Of a stretch of DNA of 42,298 bases, positions 10,645 to 19,719 are shown piece after piece. Every line of letters begins with the position of its first letter. Position 1 is the first letter of the stretch. The notes beneath the pieces are model-generated. The model was given only the letters and a program-made list of their open reading frames with translations. It was not told the origin of the DNA and did no database searches. The DNA comes from Pseudobdellovibrionaceae bacterium (GTDB lineage Bacteria > Bdellovibrionota > UBA1018 > UBA6935), in contig PBMP01000002.1 in the NCBI GenBank assembly GCA_002722705.1, positions 1 to 42,298 on the forward strand, read 5' to 3'. The position numbers were made by a program, and so were the translations under genes.

Positions 10645-10686
10645 CTAGGATGACTGCAGTGTCCAAGCACAGCAGTCGGTTCCTAG
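10645..10686. repeat. Long two-part hairpin between phaR-like gene and barrel gene
   Basis: An inverted repeat with outer arms CTAGGA/TCCTAG and inner arms GACTGC/GCAGTC plus GTG/CAC around a six-base loop. No T run follows on either strand, so it is not a standard intrinsic terminator. It lies in the 5' leader of the minus-strand barrel gene and could be a leader structure, a transcript-end stabiliser for the regulator gene, or a processing site. Confidence 0.55.
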
Positions 10687-10712
10687 TCTCTCTGCTGACA
10701 TAAAAGTGACAC

Positions 10713-11078
10713 TTATTGAGTGACACTTGGTGCGGCAGGCGAATTCGCAGAAGCCGATGCAGCATCTTCTGCATCAAACTTAGCCATTTCTGCTCCAAGT
10801 TTAGCTTGAATAAACCCGGAAAAAGAACCGTCTCCGTGTCGGATGATCTCTTTTAAAAGAGCAACCGATGGCTGAGTCTTTGATCTTCTTTCGCTTTCGT
10901 AAAGAAGTTGGGTGAGTGTAGAAGAAGTAATGTCGTTCTTCGTTTTGTTGTCGATCACTCGCAGGTCTTCACCTGCTTTGATCATTTTTGCGATTTCATC
11001 CAAAGTGACGTAGCTTGACTCATGCGTGTCATAAAGCTTACGGTTTTGGTATCGCTTGATGATTTTAGTTTCGGTCAT
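10713..11078 (-). CDS. phaR: Polyhydroxyalkanoate synthesis regulator-type DNA-binding protein
   Basis: This encodes 121 residues. The first ~65 match the PHB/PHA accumulation regulator DNA-binding domain, with the hallmark IIKRYQNRKLYDTHESSYVTL, then EIAKMIKAGEDLRVIDNKTKNDIT and LTQLLYESERR. The C-terminal third is a short helical segment and an Ala/Ser/Pro tail, shorter than the PhaR of classical PHA producers, which carry an additional PHB accumulation regulatory repeat. In those bacteria PhaR represses phasin genes and binds PHA granules. No pha genes occur here, so the target in this organism is open. The start is supported by GGGGGAA just before ATG. The 372-base region upstream contains the structured RNA candidate, transcribed divergently. 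Confidence 0.8.
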   Translation of the reverse strand: MTETKIIKRYQNRKLYDTHESSYVTLDEIAKMIKAGEDLRVIDNKTKNDITSSTLTQLLYESERRSKTQPSVALLKEIIRHGDGSFSGFIQAKLGAEMAKFDAEDAASASANSPAAPSVTQ

Positions 11079-11177
11079 TTTATTCCCCCTAAAATGCCAC
11101 CATCCGCCTTTTTTCTAGCTGACAAAAAAGCACCATTACTTTTTTGTTGTTAGAAAAAGAAAGGACAGTATCCCTTT

Positions 11178-11290
11178 AGTTTTCAGCACGTGGTTTTGGT
11201 CCCCTAATTCCACGAGTGAGTGTGTTCACGGAGCGAGGTAACAACGTGCTTCAACCTTGTCAAGGTGTTACAAAAAACTTTCCAACTCTA
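11178..11290 (+). ncRNA. ssrS: Candidate 6S-like structured RNA
   Basis: This non-coding stretch carries two blocks reminiscent of proteobacterial 6S RNA in the right order. The first is GGTCCCCT at about 11198. The second, after a ~50-base hairpin-forming centre, is ACCTTGTCAAGGTGTTACA at 11254-11272; enterobacterial 6S has CCUUGA...UCAAGGGUUACA at the same place. GGTTTTG (11192-11198) can pair with CAAAAAAC (11271-11278), giving part of a closing stem, and AGCACGT/ACGTGCT (11185-11191 / 11244-11250) is an alternative pairing. 6S RNA binds the sigma-70 holoenzyme and mimics an open promoter. Boundaries are approximate, the closing stem looks weaker than in E. coli, and the assignment is a motif-level guess. 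The rest of the 11079-11450 gap shows only the hairpin that follows and no ORF. Confidence 0.4.
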
Positions 11291-11294
11291 TGAG

Positions 11295-11335
11295 CTAGCG
11301 CCCCTGCGAAAGGGGGCGCTGGAGTGAGTTATTTT
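11295..11335 (+). terminator. GC-rich hairpin, possible terminator of the 6S-like RNA
   Basis: A ten-pair stem (CTAGCGCCCC pairing with GGGGCGCTGG, one wobble) around an eight-base loop. After nine bases it is followed by a weak T-rich stretch (TTATTTTC). It is by far the most GC-rich patch in an AT-rich gap. It may end the structured RNA upstream, or be part of that RNA. Confidence 0.45.
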
Positions 11336-11450
11336 CAAAGGTTTCAATAAGTTAAGTCAATTCATTGACGGGTTTGGTATAAAAATATTGCGGCGCAGAT
11401 ATTTCATCTTTTGAATGAAGTTTCCGATAGGAAAATTGAGGAGATTTTCC

Positions 11451-13187
11451 ATGGAAAAAGGTCTATTTTGCATTCGAAACGTAGCGCTTATACTTATTTT
11501 GAATATTGTTGCTTTACCGGTTTATTCTGAACAAAAAAAATCGGAGGCTTCAGCTGCAGATCATTTTGCACTCGCAAAAGCCTATTCAGCAGATGGAAAG
11601 ACAGACCGAGCTATTGAAGAGTTTAAACTTGCCATTCATTTTGATCCAAATTCAGCGCTTTTGAGAACTCGTCTTGCAACGGAGTATATTAAAAAAGGTT
11701 CATATTCTGCGGCGATGGTTGAATCGAAAGTTGCCGTAAAGAAAGATCCGAAAGATTTAGATGGTCATCTCTTGTTAGCAGGTTTGTATAGTAGCCTGCA
11801 AGACTATGACGAGGCTTTAAAAGAGTATGACATCGTGTTGAAGTTAAAAAAAGATCATGAAGAGGCTGCTGTTTTTAGAGCTCAAATTTACATCGAAAAT
11901 AAACAACCTCAAAAAGCAATTGAATCTTTAAAGGATTTTATTGATGAGAATGAAGACTCTGTAGTGGCTTATTATTATCTTGGTAAAGCTTATCAGCGTG
12001 AAGGTCAGATGGGCGATGCGATTAGTTCTTATGCCAAAGCTTATGAGATGAGAACAGATTTTGTACAAGCAGGTCTTGGAATTGCTAACGTATATGAAAT
12101 ACAAAAAAAGAATAAAAAAGCGTTAGAAATGTATCAAAGAATTTATGATGAACATCATGATTTGACAGCAGCTAATCGAATTGCAACGCTTTATTTAAAA
12201 GAAGAAAACTATAAAGAGGCAGTTCCATATTTAAAGACGGTTGCTCTTGGGGACCCAGAAGATTTAAATGTTCGAGTAAAGTTGGGACTCGTTCATATGG
12301 AATTGAAAGATTACCCTCTTGCGATTCAAGTATTTAAAGAAATTTTAAAAAAGTATCCAGATTCAGAACGAATTCATTTTTATTTAGGAAGTTTATATGA
12401 AGAACAAAAAAAGTTTGATCTTGCTATTCAGCATTTAAAAAAGATTTCACCAGAGTCGCAATTATTTGAAGATGCGGCTCTTCATGTCGGGTACCTTTTA
12501 AAAGAAAAGAAAAAGATAAAAGAAGCAAAAACATTTATGGCAGCTTCTATAAAAAAATCACCTAGAAATCCTTCTTTTTACGTGTTTCAAGCAAGTTTAG
12601 AGGAGGAGTCTAAAAAACTCAAAAAAGCGGCTGAAGTATTAGAGAAGGGGCTTTATTATTTTCCTGAAAATGAAAAAATTCTATATTATTTAGGTAGCAT
12701 ATTTGACCGATTAGGCGATTTTGAGAAAAGTGTGGAGCAAATGGAAGCAATCTTAAGAGTGAATCCAAACCATGCTGATGCACTCAACTATATTGGGTAT
12801 ACGTGGACAAGTCAGGGAGTTCGGTTAGAAGAAGCCAAGATTTTTATTCAAAAAGCTCAAAAAATACGTCCTGAGAGTGGTTATATTCAGGATAGTTGGG
12901 GATGGTACCTCTTTAACACAGGGAAGACCCCAGAGGCTATTGTTGCGTTAGAAAAGGCTGTGCAGATGAACCCTAATGAAGCAACTATTTTGGATCATTT
13001 AGCAGATGCTTATCTTCGAGGAAATTTAAGAAACCGAGCATTTGATACTTATGAGGCTGCAATGAAGGTAGCTCAGGAATCGTCTTTAAAAACGAAAATT
13101 CAGAGGAAACTGAGTCGGGTGAAAACAGAAATTGCTCAAAAAAAATCACCAGAAGCGAGGACTCCAGCATCTCTTTCTGAAAAATAG
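11451..13187 (+). CDS. Periplasmic tetratricopeptide-repeat protein
   Basis: This encodes 578 residues from ATG 11451, chosen over an in-frame ATG 36 bases upstream because GAGGAG sits just before 11451 and the signal peptide (VALILILNIVALPVYS) then falls at the N-terminus. From about residue 35 onward the protein is a continuous array of 34-residue TPR units, roughly 14-15 of them. Their signatures include A..E(F/Y)K.A(I/L)..DP and YYYLGKAY...G....AI. A Lys/Glu-rich tail follows. Such proteins scaffold protein complexes; no partner is shown. The next gene, a lipoprotein, follows after 52 bases on the same strand. A TPR protein next to a LolB/DUF4292-like lipoprotein suggests a role in envelope or lipoprotein handling (inference). 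Confidence 0.88.
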   Translation: MEKGLFCIRNVALILILNIVALPVYSEQKKSEASAADHFALAKAYSADGKTDRAIEEFKLAIHFDPNSALLRTRLATEYIKKGSYSAAMVESKVAVKKDPKDLDGHLLLAGLYSSLQDYDEALKEYDIVLKLKKDHEEAAVFRAQIYIENKQPQKAIESLKDFIDENEDSVVAYYYLGKAYQREGQMGDAISSYAKAYEMRTDFVQAGLGIANVYEIQKKNKKALEMYQRIYDEHHDLTAANRIATLYLKEENYKEAVPYLKTVALGDPEDLNVRVKLGLVHMELKDYPLAIQVFKEILKKYPDSERIHFYLGSLYEEQKKFDLAIQHLKKISPESQLFEDAALHVGYLLKEKKKIKEAKTFMAASIKKSPRNPSFYVFQASLEEESKKLKKAAEVLEKGLYYFPENEKILYYLGSIFDRLGDFEKSVEQMEAILRVNPNHADALNYIGYTWTSQGVRLEEAKIFIQKAQKIRPESGYIQDSWGWYLFNTGKTPEAIVALEKAVQMNPNEATILDHLADAYLRGNLRNRAFDTYEAAMKVAQESSLKTKIQRKLSRVKTEIAQKKSPEARTPASLSEK

Positions 13188-13239
13188 TCTTTGAATTTGG
13201 AAGAAAATTGCTTCTATGTTTGAGTTGTGAGACTTCATA

Positions 13240-13920
13240 ATGATGAGGTCTTACGCTTCTTTGTCTATCTATTTTTATCTTTTGTTGATTACTTTTTTAA
13301 GTGGATGTGCGCACTCGTGGATTTCCAAGATGAAGGTAGAAGAAATTCGTGCTTCAATTTGTGAGCAAAAACCTAAAAATATTCAAATTGAGGGATCGCT
13401 TTGGATGAAAGTCGACTCTCCAGATGCAAAAGGACAATTCCCAGCAGAAATTCGCGTGATTCGAAAAAATGATATTTTATTAGAGGTAACCAATCTTTTA
13501 GGGGGAACCGAAGCTGTTGTACGTTTAAAAAATAGCGTACTGGAAATTACTCGAGGTACGAGAGTTAAAAAGCTTCGTTCCAAAGATGGTGTTTGGGCTG
13601 GAATTCCTGTTAAGTGGGCTGCTCTTTTAATGAGAGGAGAGGTCCCTTGTGTTGTGGGACTATCTGAAGTTCCAGGACGTACGGATCAAAGAGTCTTTTC
13701 TAATCAAAATGAAACTTATATCTATGAATTTAGAAAATGGAATGGAAAACCTTGGGTGGAAAAGGTTATTTGGATTCCTCATCAGTCTCCGAAAGACCAG
13801 ATGGTTATTATACGAGAACAACCTGAGGATAAAACAGGTGATCCAAAAATCATTTCAATCGAATCTCGTAGAGGAAATGTTAAACTGAGATGGAAGAAAA
13901 GAAAGGTTCTATCGATTTGA
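13240..13920 (+). CDS. LolB/DUF4292-like outer-membrane lipoprotein
   Basis: This encodes 226 residues with a lipoprotein signal peptide ending in the lipobox LSGC (Cys23). The mature part begins with a short helix. It continues with alternating strands typical of the LolB/LppX-type half-barrel: IQIEGSLWMKVD, FPAEIRVIRKNDILLEVTN and TEAVVRLKNSVLEITRG. In LolB this fold accepts lipoproteins from LolA and inserts them into the outer membrane. Identification rests on pattern and size, not on a diagnostic motif. It follows the TPR gene closely. The start uses the first of two adjacent ATG codons; there is no strong ribosome binding site. The last residues are highly basic. Confidence 0.6.
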   Translation: MMRSYASLSIYFYLLLITFLSGCAHSWISKMKVEEIRASICEQKPKNIQIEGSLWMKVDSPDAKGQFPAEIRVIRKNDILLEVTNLLGGTEAVVRLKNSVLEITRGTRVKKLRSKDGVWAGIPVKWAALLMRGEVPCVVGLSEVPGRTDQRVFSNQNETYIYEFRKWNGKPWVEKVIWIPHQSPKDQMVIIREQPEDKTGDPKIISIESRRGNVKLRWKKRKVLSI

Positions 13921-14015
13921 CTTTGATCTCAAAGTTGGGTACCTCAGAAAGAAGAACAAAAGTTCTACCCTGTGGATATCTAGCGTCAATTGTTAAAGTG
14001 GAAAAGGGGTTATAT

Positions 14016-15809
14016 ATGAAAAAAATAAATGCGATGAATTCGCTTTTTTTAGTGGTTTTAAGTTTTACTTTCGGAAGTGGCTGTTCTAGTCATCAAAAGG
14101 TAGACGATACTCTTCACTTTTATGTTTCTATGAAAATTAAAACTTTAGACCCTCAAATGTCGACAGATACTTATTCGAGTCGTCAAATTGGAAAAATTTA
14201 CTCTTCTCTTTACTCCTATCATTATCTCAAACGACCTTATGAAATGATACCTGCTTTGGCTGAGAAGATGCCTTCAATCAGTAAAGATGAAAAGACTTAT
14301 ACAATTAAAATTAAAAAGGGAATTCTATTTCAAGATGATGAATGTTTCAAAGAGACTCAGGGAAAAGGTCGGGAGTTGACTGCAGAAGATGTTGTTTATT
14401 CTTGGAAAAGGTTAGCCGATACTCAAGTGAGATCTCCAAACTGGTGGTTGCTTGACGGAAAGGTGCTCGGTTTAAATGAGTGGAGAGAAAAATATAAAGG
14501 AAAAAAAGCCAATTATGATGAACCTGTAGCGGGTTTAAAAGCGATTGATCGCTATACTGTTCAAATCAAACTCATTCAACCTTCAATGCAGTTTATCTAT
14601 TCCTTGGCGATGGATCCGACTTCTCCTGTTGCTAGAGAGGCAGTGGAGTTTTACGGGAGTGATTTTTCTCGAAACCCTGTCGGAACGGGTCCTTTTCAGC
14701 TAGTTCGATCCGAATCTAACTTTACTCAAAAACTTGTATTTGTAGCGAATCCAAACTACAGAGATCACTTTTATCCTTCGGAAGGGAGTGAAGAAGATAA
14801 AAAAAATGGTTTACTTGAGGATGCAGGAAAAAAACTTCCTTTGGCTTCAAAGGTTGTTGTCGATGTTGTCGTGGAAGATCAACCTCGTTGGTTAAATTTT
14901 ATGAAAGGGAGGCTCGATTTTATTGAAATTCCCAAAGATAATTATGCTGGAGCGGTGACAGAGACAAAGAGTATTACGAAAGATCTTGCTGATAAAGGAA
15001 TGAGTCTCGCTAAAGACCCAATGATTGATATCACTCATGAATCTTTCAACATGGCCGATCCGGTTGTGGGGTCTGCAAAAAAGTCAAATAAATATCTGAG
15101 GCAAGCTTTGAGCTTGGTATGGGATTCCTCTGAATTGATTGATCTTTTTTATAATGGCAGGGCGATTCCTGCTCAAAGTCCAGTGCCCCCTGGAATATTT
15201 GGATATGATCGCAATCTCGTCAATGAATATAGAAAGTTTGATGTTGAAAAGGCGAAAAAACTAATGAAAAAAGCGGGCTATCCTAATGGAAAGGGATTGC
15301 CTGAAATTCGTTATTCTACGTACAATAAGGGTACTTCTCGTCAAATGTCTGAATATTTGAAAAAATCCTTCGCTAGAATTGGTGTTAAATTAAGAATTGA
15401 TACTTATACATGGCCAGAGTTTCTTAAAACTGTAAAAAATAGAAAATCTCAGATGCATGGATTTGCTTGGAGAGCTGATTACCCCGATGCTGAGAACTTT
15501 CTGCAGTTATTTTATGGTAAAAACGCATCTCCTGGATCTAATGATTCAAATTTTGAAAATGGTCATTATGATCGTCTGTACGAAAAACTATTAGTGACGC
15601 GAGATCGATCTTCTCAAAAGAAAATTATTGAGAAAATGCAAAAAATTTTAATAGAAGAGGCTCCTTGGATTTTTGGGGTTCATCGAATGAATTTTACGAC
15701 TAAACACGGTTGGTTAAAGAATTATAAATTTAGTTCTTTTGATAAAGACCGAGCAATGTATATGAGAGTGGACTTAAATAAGAAAAAGGAACTTTTGAAA
15801 AAACTCTAA
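14016..15809 (+). CDS. oppA: Oligopeptide ABC transporter substrate-binding lipoprotein
   Basis: This encodes 597 residues from ATG 14016, which has AGGGG in front and places a lipoprotein signal (LVVLSFTFGSGC, lipid Cys) at the N-terminus. An in-frame start at 13890 would overlap the previous gene and bury the signal, so I reject it. The body matches the SBP_bac_5 family (OppA/DppA). Hallmarks are the N-terminal LHFYVSMKIKTLDPQMSTDTYSS region, LTAEDVVYSWKRLAD near 130, NPVGTGPF near 220 and WRADYPDAENFLQLFYG near 490. It should capture peptides in the periplasm and deliver them to OppBC. First gene of oppABCDF; oppB follows after four bases. Confidence 0.93.
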   Translation: MKKINAMNSLFLVVLSFTFGSGCSSHQKVDDTLHFYVSMKIKTLDPQMSTDTYSSRQIGKIYSSLYSYHYLKRPYEMIPALAEKMPSISKDEKTYTIKIKKGILFQDDECFKETQGKGRELTAEDVVYSWKRLADTQVRSPNWWLLDGKVLGLNEWREKYKGKKANYDEPVAGLKAIDRYTVQIKLIQPSMQFIYSLAMDPTSPVAREAVEFYGSDFSRNPVGTGPFQLVRSESNFTQKLVFVANPNYRDHFYPSEGSEEDKKNGLLEDAGKKLPLASKVVVDVVVEDQPRWLNFMKGRLDFIEIPKDNYAGAVTETKSITKDLADKGMSLAKDPMIDITHESFNMADPVVGSAKKSNKYLRQALSLVWDSSELIDLFYNGRAIPAQSPVPPGIFGYDRNLVNEYRKFDVEKAKKLMKKAGYPNGKGLPEIRYSTYNKGTSRQMSEYLKKSFARIGVKLRIDTYTWPEFLKTVKNRKSQMHGFAWRADYPDAENFLQLFYGKNASPGSNDSNFENGHYDRLYEKLLVTRDRSSQKKIIEKMQKILIEEAPWIFGVHRMNFTTKHGWLKNYKFSSFDKDRAMYMRVDLNKKKELLKKL

Positions 15810-15813
15810 ATCT

Positions 15814-16749
15814 ATGACTGCTTATATTTTAAAGAGAATCATTTATACGGTTCCCATTGTTTTTGGTGTTGCACTGATTATGTTCTCTCTTTTTCATTTG
15901 GTTGGAGGTGATCCTACCTATCAAATGTTAGGAAAACATGCAGATGCAAAGATGATTGCTGATCTTAGATCTGAGCTGGGTTTAGATCAGTCTTATTTTA
16001 ATCAGTTTTTATTGTACTTGAAACAAATTATGACCTTTGATTTTGGTCGAAGTTTTTCTACCAGACAAAAAATCAGTGAAATGATTCTAAGTGGTTTGAC
16101 TCCATCTTTTTCTTTAGCGCTATTAGGGTTTTGTTTAACTCTCGTGTTGTCTTTAGTGATTGCAATGATTTCTGCTTATTTTCGTGGAAAAGTCATTGAT
16201 AAAGTTGTTGTTGTTTTTTGTGTTTTAGGAATGAGTATTTCTGCTTTGGCTTATATTTTGTTTGGTCAATATTTTTTAGCATATAAAATGGGGTGGTTTC
16301 CAATTTCTGGATATGAATCAGAAATGCCATATCGATTACAGTATTTAATTATGCCTGCATTAATTTGGGTTGCTGTAAGTGTCGGGGTTGATGTTCGTTT
16401 TTTTAGAACGGCTTTGTTGGATGAAGTTTATCAAGACTATGTGAGAACAGCTAGAGCTAAAGGATTAAGTGATTTTTTTGTTTTTTTTAAACACGTCTTA
16501 AAAAATAGTTTAATTCCTATTATTACGTATTTGGTGATTCAAATACCGTTTTTAATGCTTGGTTCTTTTTTGTTAGAAAGCTTTTTTGGAATTCCTGGAA
16601 TTGGAAATATGACAATTGATGCTATTAATAATAGTGACTTTCCTGTTTTAAAAGCAATTGCGACAGTGATGTCTTTAATGGTGATCTTTTTTAATTTGCT
16701 CACTGATCTTTTATATACGGTCGTTGATCCTCGAGTGAGGTTAAAATGA
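15814..16749 (+). CDS. oppB: Oligopeptide ABC transporter permease OppB
   Basis: This encodes 311 residues with about six transmembrane helices, starting MTAYILKRIIYTVPIVFGVALI, the usual OppB/DppB opening. The cytoplasmic EAA coupling loop is visible as RTARAKGLSDFFVFFKHVL at about 210-228. The sequence GIPGIGNMTIDAINNSDFPV near 265 is characteristic of the family. It forms half of the inner-membrane channel with OppC. The stop codon overlaps the start of oppC (ATGA), indicating translational coupling. Confidence 0.95.
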   Translation: MTAYILKRIIYTVPIVFGVALIMFSLFHLVGGDPTYQMLGKHADAKMIADLRSELGLDQSYFNQFLLYLKQIMTFDFGRSFSTRQKISEMILSGLTPSFSLALLGFCLTLVLSLVIAMISAYFRGKVIDKVVVVFCVLGMSISALAYILFGQYFLAYKMGWFPISGYESEMPYRLQYLIMPALIWVAVSVGVDVRFFRTALLDEVYQDYVRTARAKGLSDFFVFFKHVLKNSLIPIITYLVIQIPFLMLGSFLLESFFGIPGIGNMTIDAINNSDFPVLKAIATVMSLMVIFFNLLTDLLYTVVDPRVRLK

Positions 16750-17624
16750 AACCAGAATCTTCCTCTGTCGGAAAAAGTTTATGGGCAGAAGCATTTGATC
16801 GAATGAAAAAGCAGCGCCTTACTGTTTTAAGTTTTTTAATTGTTATTTTATATTCATTTATGGCATTGGGCTCTTACTTTGAGTTGATTGCCTCTCCTTG
16901 GGATGTTTCCTTAGGAGAAAGTTATGGAAAGCCTTCTTTCGATCAGATTTCAAGTATTTTTGGATTTGATATTTTTGGACGTTCTGTTCTTTACAAAGCG
17001 ATTCATGGGGCGCAGGTTGCTATGACAATTGGTCTCATTAGTAGTTTACTTTCTGTGTTTATAGGGACTTTCTTGGGTGCGATTGCGGGTTACTTTGGAG
17101 GGTGGATTGATGACTTGATCGTTTGGCTATATACTACTTTTGCTTCAATACCATATATCATGTTGTTGATTGCGGTTGCATTTGTTTTAGAGAAAGGAAT
17201 TTTTTCTATTTGTGTGGCAATTGCAGCTACGTCTTGGGTGGGGCTTTGTCGAATGGTTAGAGCTGAATTTGTGAAGCATAAAGAAAGAGAATATGTTCTT
17301 GCCGCTCGAAGTATAGGGGCTTCTCATGCGGCTCGGATGTTTAAACATATCCTTCCCAATGTATTTCACCAAGTGATTATTAATTTTTCAATTCAATTTC
17401 AATCTGCAATTAAGTCAGAGGTCATTCTGTCTTATTTGGGATTGGGAGTTCAGGATATGCCAAGTTGGGGAATTATGATTGATGATTCCAAATTAGAACT
17501 CGCTCGAGGAGTTTGGTGGCAATTGAGTGCAGCAACCTTGTTCATGATGTTTTTAGTATTGGCCTTTAATTTATTAGGTGACTCTCTAAGGGATTCTTTA
17601 GATCCTAAACTTAGGTCCAATTGA
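16746..17624 (+). CDS. oppC: Oligopeptide ABC transporter permease OppC
   Basis: This encodes 292 residues. An N-terminal helix (LTVLSFLIVILYSFMALGS) is followed by a periplasmic loop with the OppC-typical FGFDIFGRSVLYKAIHGAQ, then five more membrane helices. The EAA loop reads YVLAARSIGASHAARMFKHI at about 182-201. It ends GDSLRDSLDPKLR, a strongly conserved C-terminus for DppC/OppC. It pairs with OppB to form the membrane channel. Overlap of four bases with oppB; oppD starts nine bases downstream. Confidence 0.95.
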   Translation: MKPESSSVGKSLWAEAFDRMKKQRLTVLSFLIVILYSFMALGSYFELIASPWDVSLGESYGKPSFDQISSIFGFDIFGRSVLYKAIHGAQVAMTIGLISSLLSVFIGTFLGAIAGYFGGWIDDLIVWLYTTFASIPYIMLLIAVAFVLEKGIFSICVAIAATSWVGLCRMVRAEFVKHKEREYVLAARSIGASHAARMFKHILPNVFHQVIINFSIQFQSAIKSEVILSYLGLGVQDMPSWGIMIDDSKLELARGVWWQLSAATLFMMFLVLAFNLLGDSLRDSLDPKLRSN

Positions 17625-17633
17625 GGTGGTTTT

Positions 17634-18626
17634 ATGAAAAATATTCCAGTCTTATCTGTAAAAAATTTAAAAACACAGTTTCAAACAGAGCATGGGGTGG
17701 TTACCGCGGTCGACCGAGTGAGTTTTGATGTGTTTTCAGGGAAAACACTAGGGATAGTAGGTGAATCTGGTTGTGGGAAAAGTGTAACGAGTTTGTCGAT
17801 TATGAAACTAGTTTCAGATCCAGGAAAAATTGTAGAAGGAGAGATTCTTCTACGAGATAGAAATTTAATTCCCCTTTCAGAAAAAGATATGAGAAAGATT
17901 CGTGGAAATGAAATATCTATGATCTTTCAAGAACCAATGACTTCACTTAATCCAGTTTTTACTATTGGGAATCAAATCATTGAAGCGATTCAAGTTCATC
18001 AATCGATTTCAAAAAAAGATGCTAGGAAAAAAGCAATCGAGCTTTTGACTTTAGTAGGAATTCCATCTCCTGAAAAGAGAATTGACGATTACCCTCACCA
18101 GCTTTCTGGTGGAATGAGGCAACGAGTAATGATTGCAATGGCTTTGAGCTGTGACCCATCCGTATTGATTGCTGATGAACCAACAACAGCACTAGACGTT
18201 ACAATTCAAGCTCAGATTCTAGAACTGATAAAAAAAATACAATCAGAAAGAGAAATGAGTGTTGTTTTGATTACTCATGATTTGGGAGTAGTTGCAGAAG
18301 TTTGTGATCATGTAGTAGTAATGTATGCTGGAAAAATTGTTGAGCAGGCAGATGTTCAAACTTTATTTTCAAATCCTAAGCATCCTTATACTCGAGGATT
18401 ATTAAAAAGTCTTCCCGGGTATCGAGGGAACGTTAAAGCGCGTTTGGAAACCATTCCAGGAATGGTGCCCAGTCTTCATGAACTTCCGAAGGGATGCCGA
18501 TTTCAGACCAGATGTTCATCTAAAAGGGATATTTGTGAAAAAGAAGAGCCTCCTTTGAAAGAGATAGGGGGTATTGAATCATTTGCTCATTCAGTACGTT
18601 GTATAAAAGAGGTGACAGATGTCTGA
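17634..18626 (+). CDS. oppD: Oligopeptide ABC transporter ATPase OppD
   Basis: This encodes 330 residues. The Walker A motif GESGCGKS is at 43-50. The signature is LSGGMRQRV (near 158), with Walker [14 protein letters not shown] just after, and the H-loop is in LITHDLGVV. The C-terminal extension carries the oligopeptide/dipeptide-transporter segment GCRFQTRC...C. It hydrolyses ATP to drive peptide import, as a heterodimer with OppF. Ribosome binding site GAGGTGG before ATG. Its 3' end overlaps oppF by eight bases. Confidence 0.96.
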   Translation: MKNIPVLSVKNLKTQFQTEHGVVTAVDRVSFDVFSGKTLGIVGESGCGKSVTSLSIMKLVSDPGKIVEGEILLRDRNLIPLSEKDMRKIRGNEISMIFQEPMTSLNPVFTIGNQIIEAIQVHQSISKKDARKKAIELLTLVGIPSPEKRIDDYPHQLSGGMRQRVMIAMALSCDPSVLIADEPTTALDVTIQAQILELIKKIQSEREMSVVLITHDLGVVAEVCDHVVVMYAGKIVEQADVQTLFSNPKHPYTRGLLKSLPGYRGNVKARLETIPGMVPSLHELPKGCRFQTRCSSKRDICEKEEPPLKEIGGIESFAHSVRCIKEVTDV

Positions 18627-19596
18627 TATTTTACTTCGAGTTGAAAATTTAGAAAAAAAATTTCCTATTTATGGGGGATTTTTTTCTAAAGAGATCGGTA
18701 GTGTTCAAGCGGTGTCTGGAGTTTCATTTGAAATAAAAAAAGGAGAAACTCTAGGATTAGTTGGAGAATCTGGCTGTGGGAAGTCGACGTTGGGGCGTAC
18801 TTTGCTTCGTTTAATAGAGCCAACATCTGGAAGTATTGAGTTTGATGGTACAGACATTACAAATATTTCTTCTTATGAGATGAGAAAATTAAGAAAAAGA
18901 ATGCAAATTATTTTTCAAGATCCGTATGCTTCTCTTAATCCACGAATGAGTGTTCAAAAGATTTTAGAAGAACCGATTAAAATTCACGGTTTAGCCAAGG
19001 ACCGAAATGAACAACAGAAAAAGATTGAGAATTTATTAGATCTATGTGGATTGAGAAAAGAAGTTCTATCTCGATATCCTCATGAATTTTCTGGGGGACA
19101 AAGACAAAGAATTTGTATTGCTCGTGCCCTAGCAGTTCAGCCAGATTTTATTGTCTGTGATGAACCAGTTTCTGCACTAGATGTTTCAATTCAGGCTCAA
19201 ATTATTAATTTGCTGCAAGACCTTCAAAAGGAATTAGAACTTACTTATCTTTTTATTGCTCACGATTTAAAAGTAGTGGAGCATATTTCAGATCGAGTAG
19301 GGGTTATGTATTTGGGAAGAATTGTTGAAATGGCGGATTCGGATATTTTGTATCATCGGGCAAAGCATCCTTATACTGAAGCTTTATTGTCATCTATTCC
19401 TGTGCCAGATCCGTCAAAAAAAAGTCAGAGAATTATATTGAAGGGAGATGTCCCTTCTCCTATTCACCCTCCGAGTGGATGTCGTTTTCATACTCGATGT
19501 GCAATTTCAACATCGGAGTGCTCTATCCAAGTCCCTGTATTAAAGGGTGAAGTTTCTCATGAAGTGAGTTGTCTCCATCGATCGTCATCGATTTGA
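18619..19596 (+). CDS. oppF: Oligopeptide ABC transporter ATPase OppF
   Basis: This encodes 325 residues. Walker A is GESGCGKST at 49-57, the Q-loop is [16 protein letters not shown], the signature is FSGGQRQRI, and Walker B is [13 protein letters not shown]. The H-loop histidine is in [12 protein letters not shown]. The C-terminal Cys-containing segment GCRFHTRC is typical of the OppD/OppF branch. Second ATPase of the peptide importer, translated from GAGGTGAC inside the oppD end. Last gene of the operon; I saw no convincing intrinsic terminator in the 123-base gap that follows. Confidence 0.96.
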   Translation: MSDILLRVENLEKKFPIYGGFFSKEIGSVQAVSGVSFEIKKGETLGLVGESGCGKSTLGRTLLRLIEPTSGSIEFDGTDITNISSYEMRKLRKRMQIIFQDPYASLNPRMSVQKILEEPIKIHGLAKDRNEQQKKIENLLDLCGLRKEVLSRYPHEFSGGQRQRICIARALAVQPDFIVCDEPVSALDVSIQAQIINLLQDLQKELELTYLFIAHDLKVVEHISDRVGVMYLGRIVEMADSDILYHRAKHPYTEALLSSIPVPDPSKKSQRIILKGDVPSPIHPPSGCRFHTRCAISTSECSIQVPVLKGEVSHEVSCLHRSSSI

Positions 19597-19719
19597 CAGC
19601 TTGGTCTTCTTTTTCTTTTCTTCAGTTTTGTCGTCTCTAAAATTCGAGGTAACCCCTCAGCTTTCTTGATGTTTTTTCCGAAAAGAGTCTTGGAGGAGAA
19701 TATCTATTTTTAGAAAGTA

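Noticed and set aside
10583-10798. N-terminal extension of the barrel protein up to 10798
   Set aside because: It would overlap phaR and hide the signal peptide; the internal Met at 10582 is better.
13890-14015. Longer oppA reading frame starting at 13890
   Set aside because: It overlaps the previous gene and would place 42 residues before the lipoprotein signal; the ATG at 14016 has AGGGG and fits.
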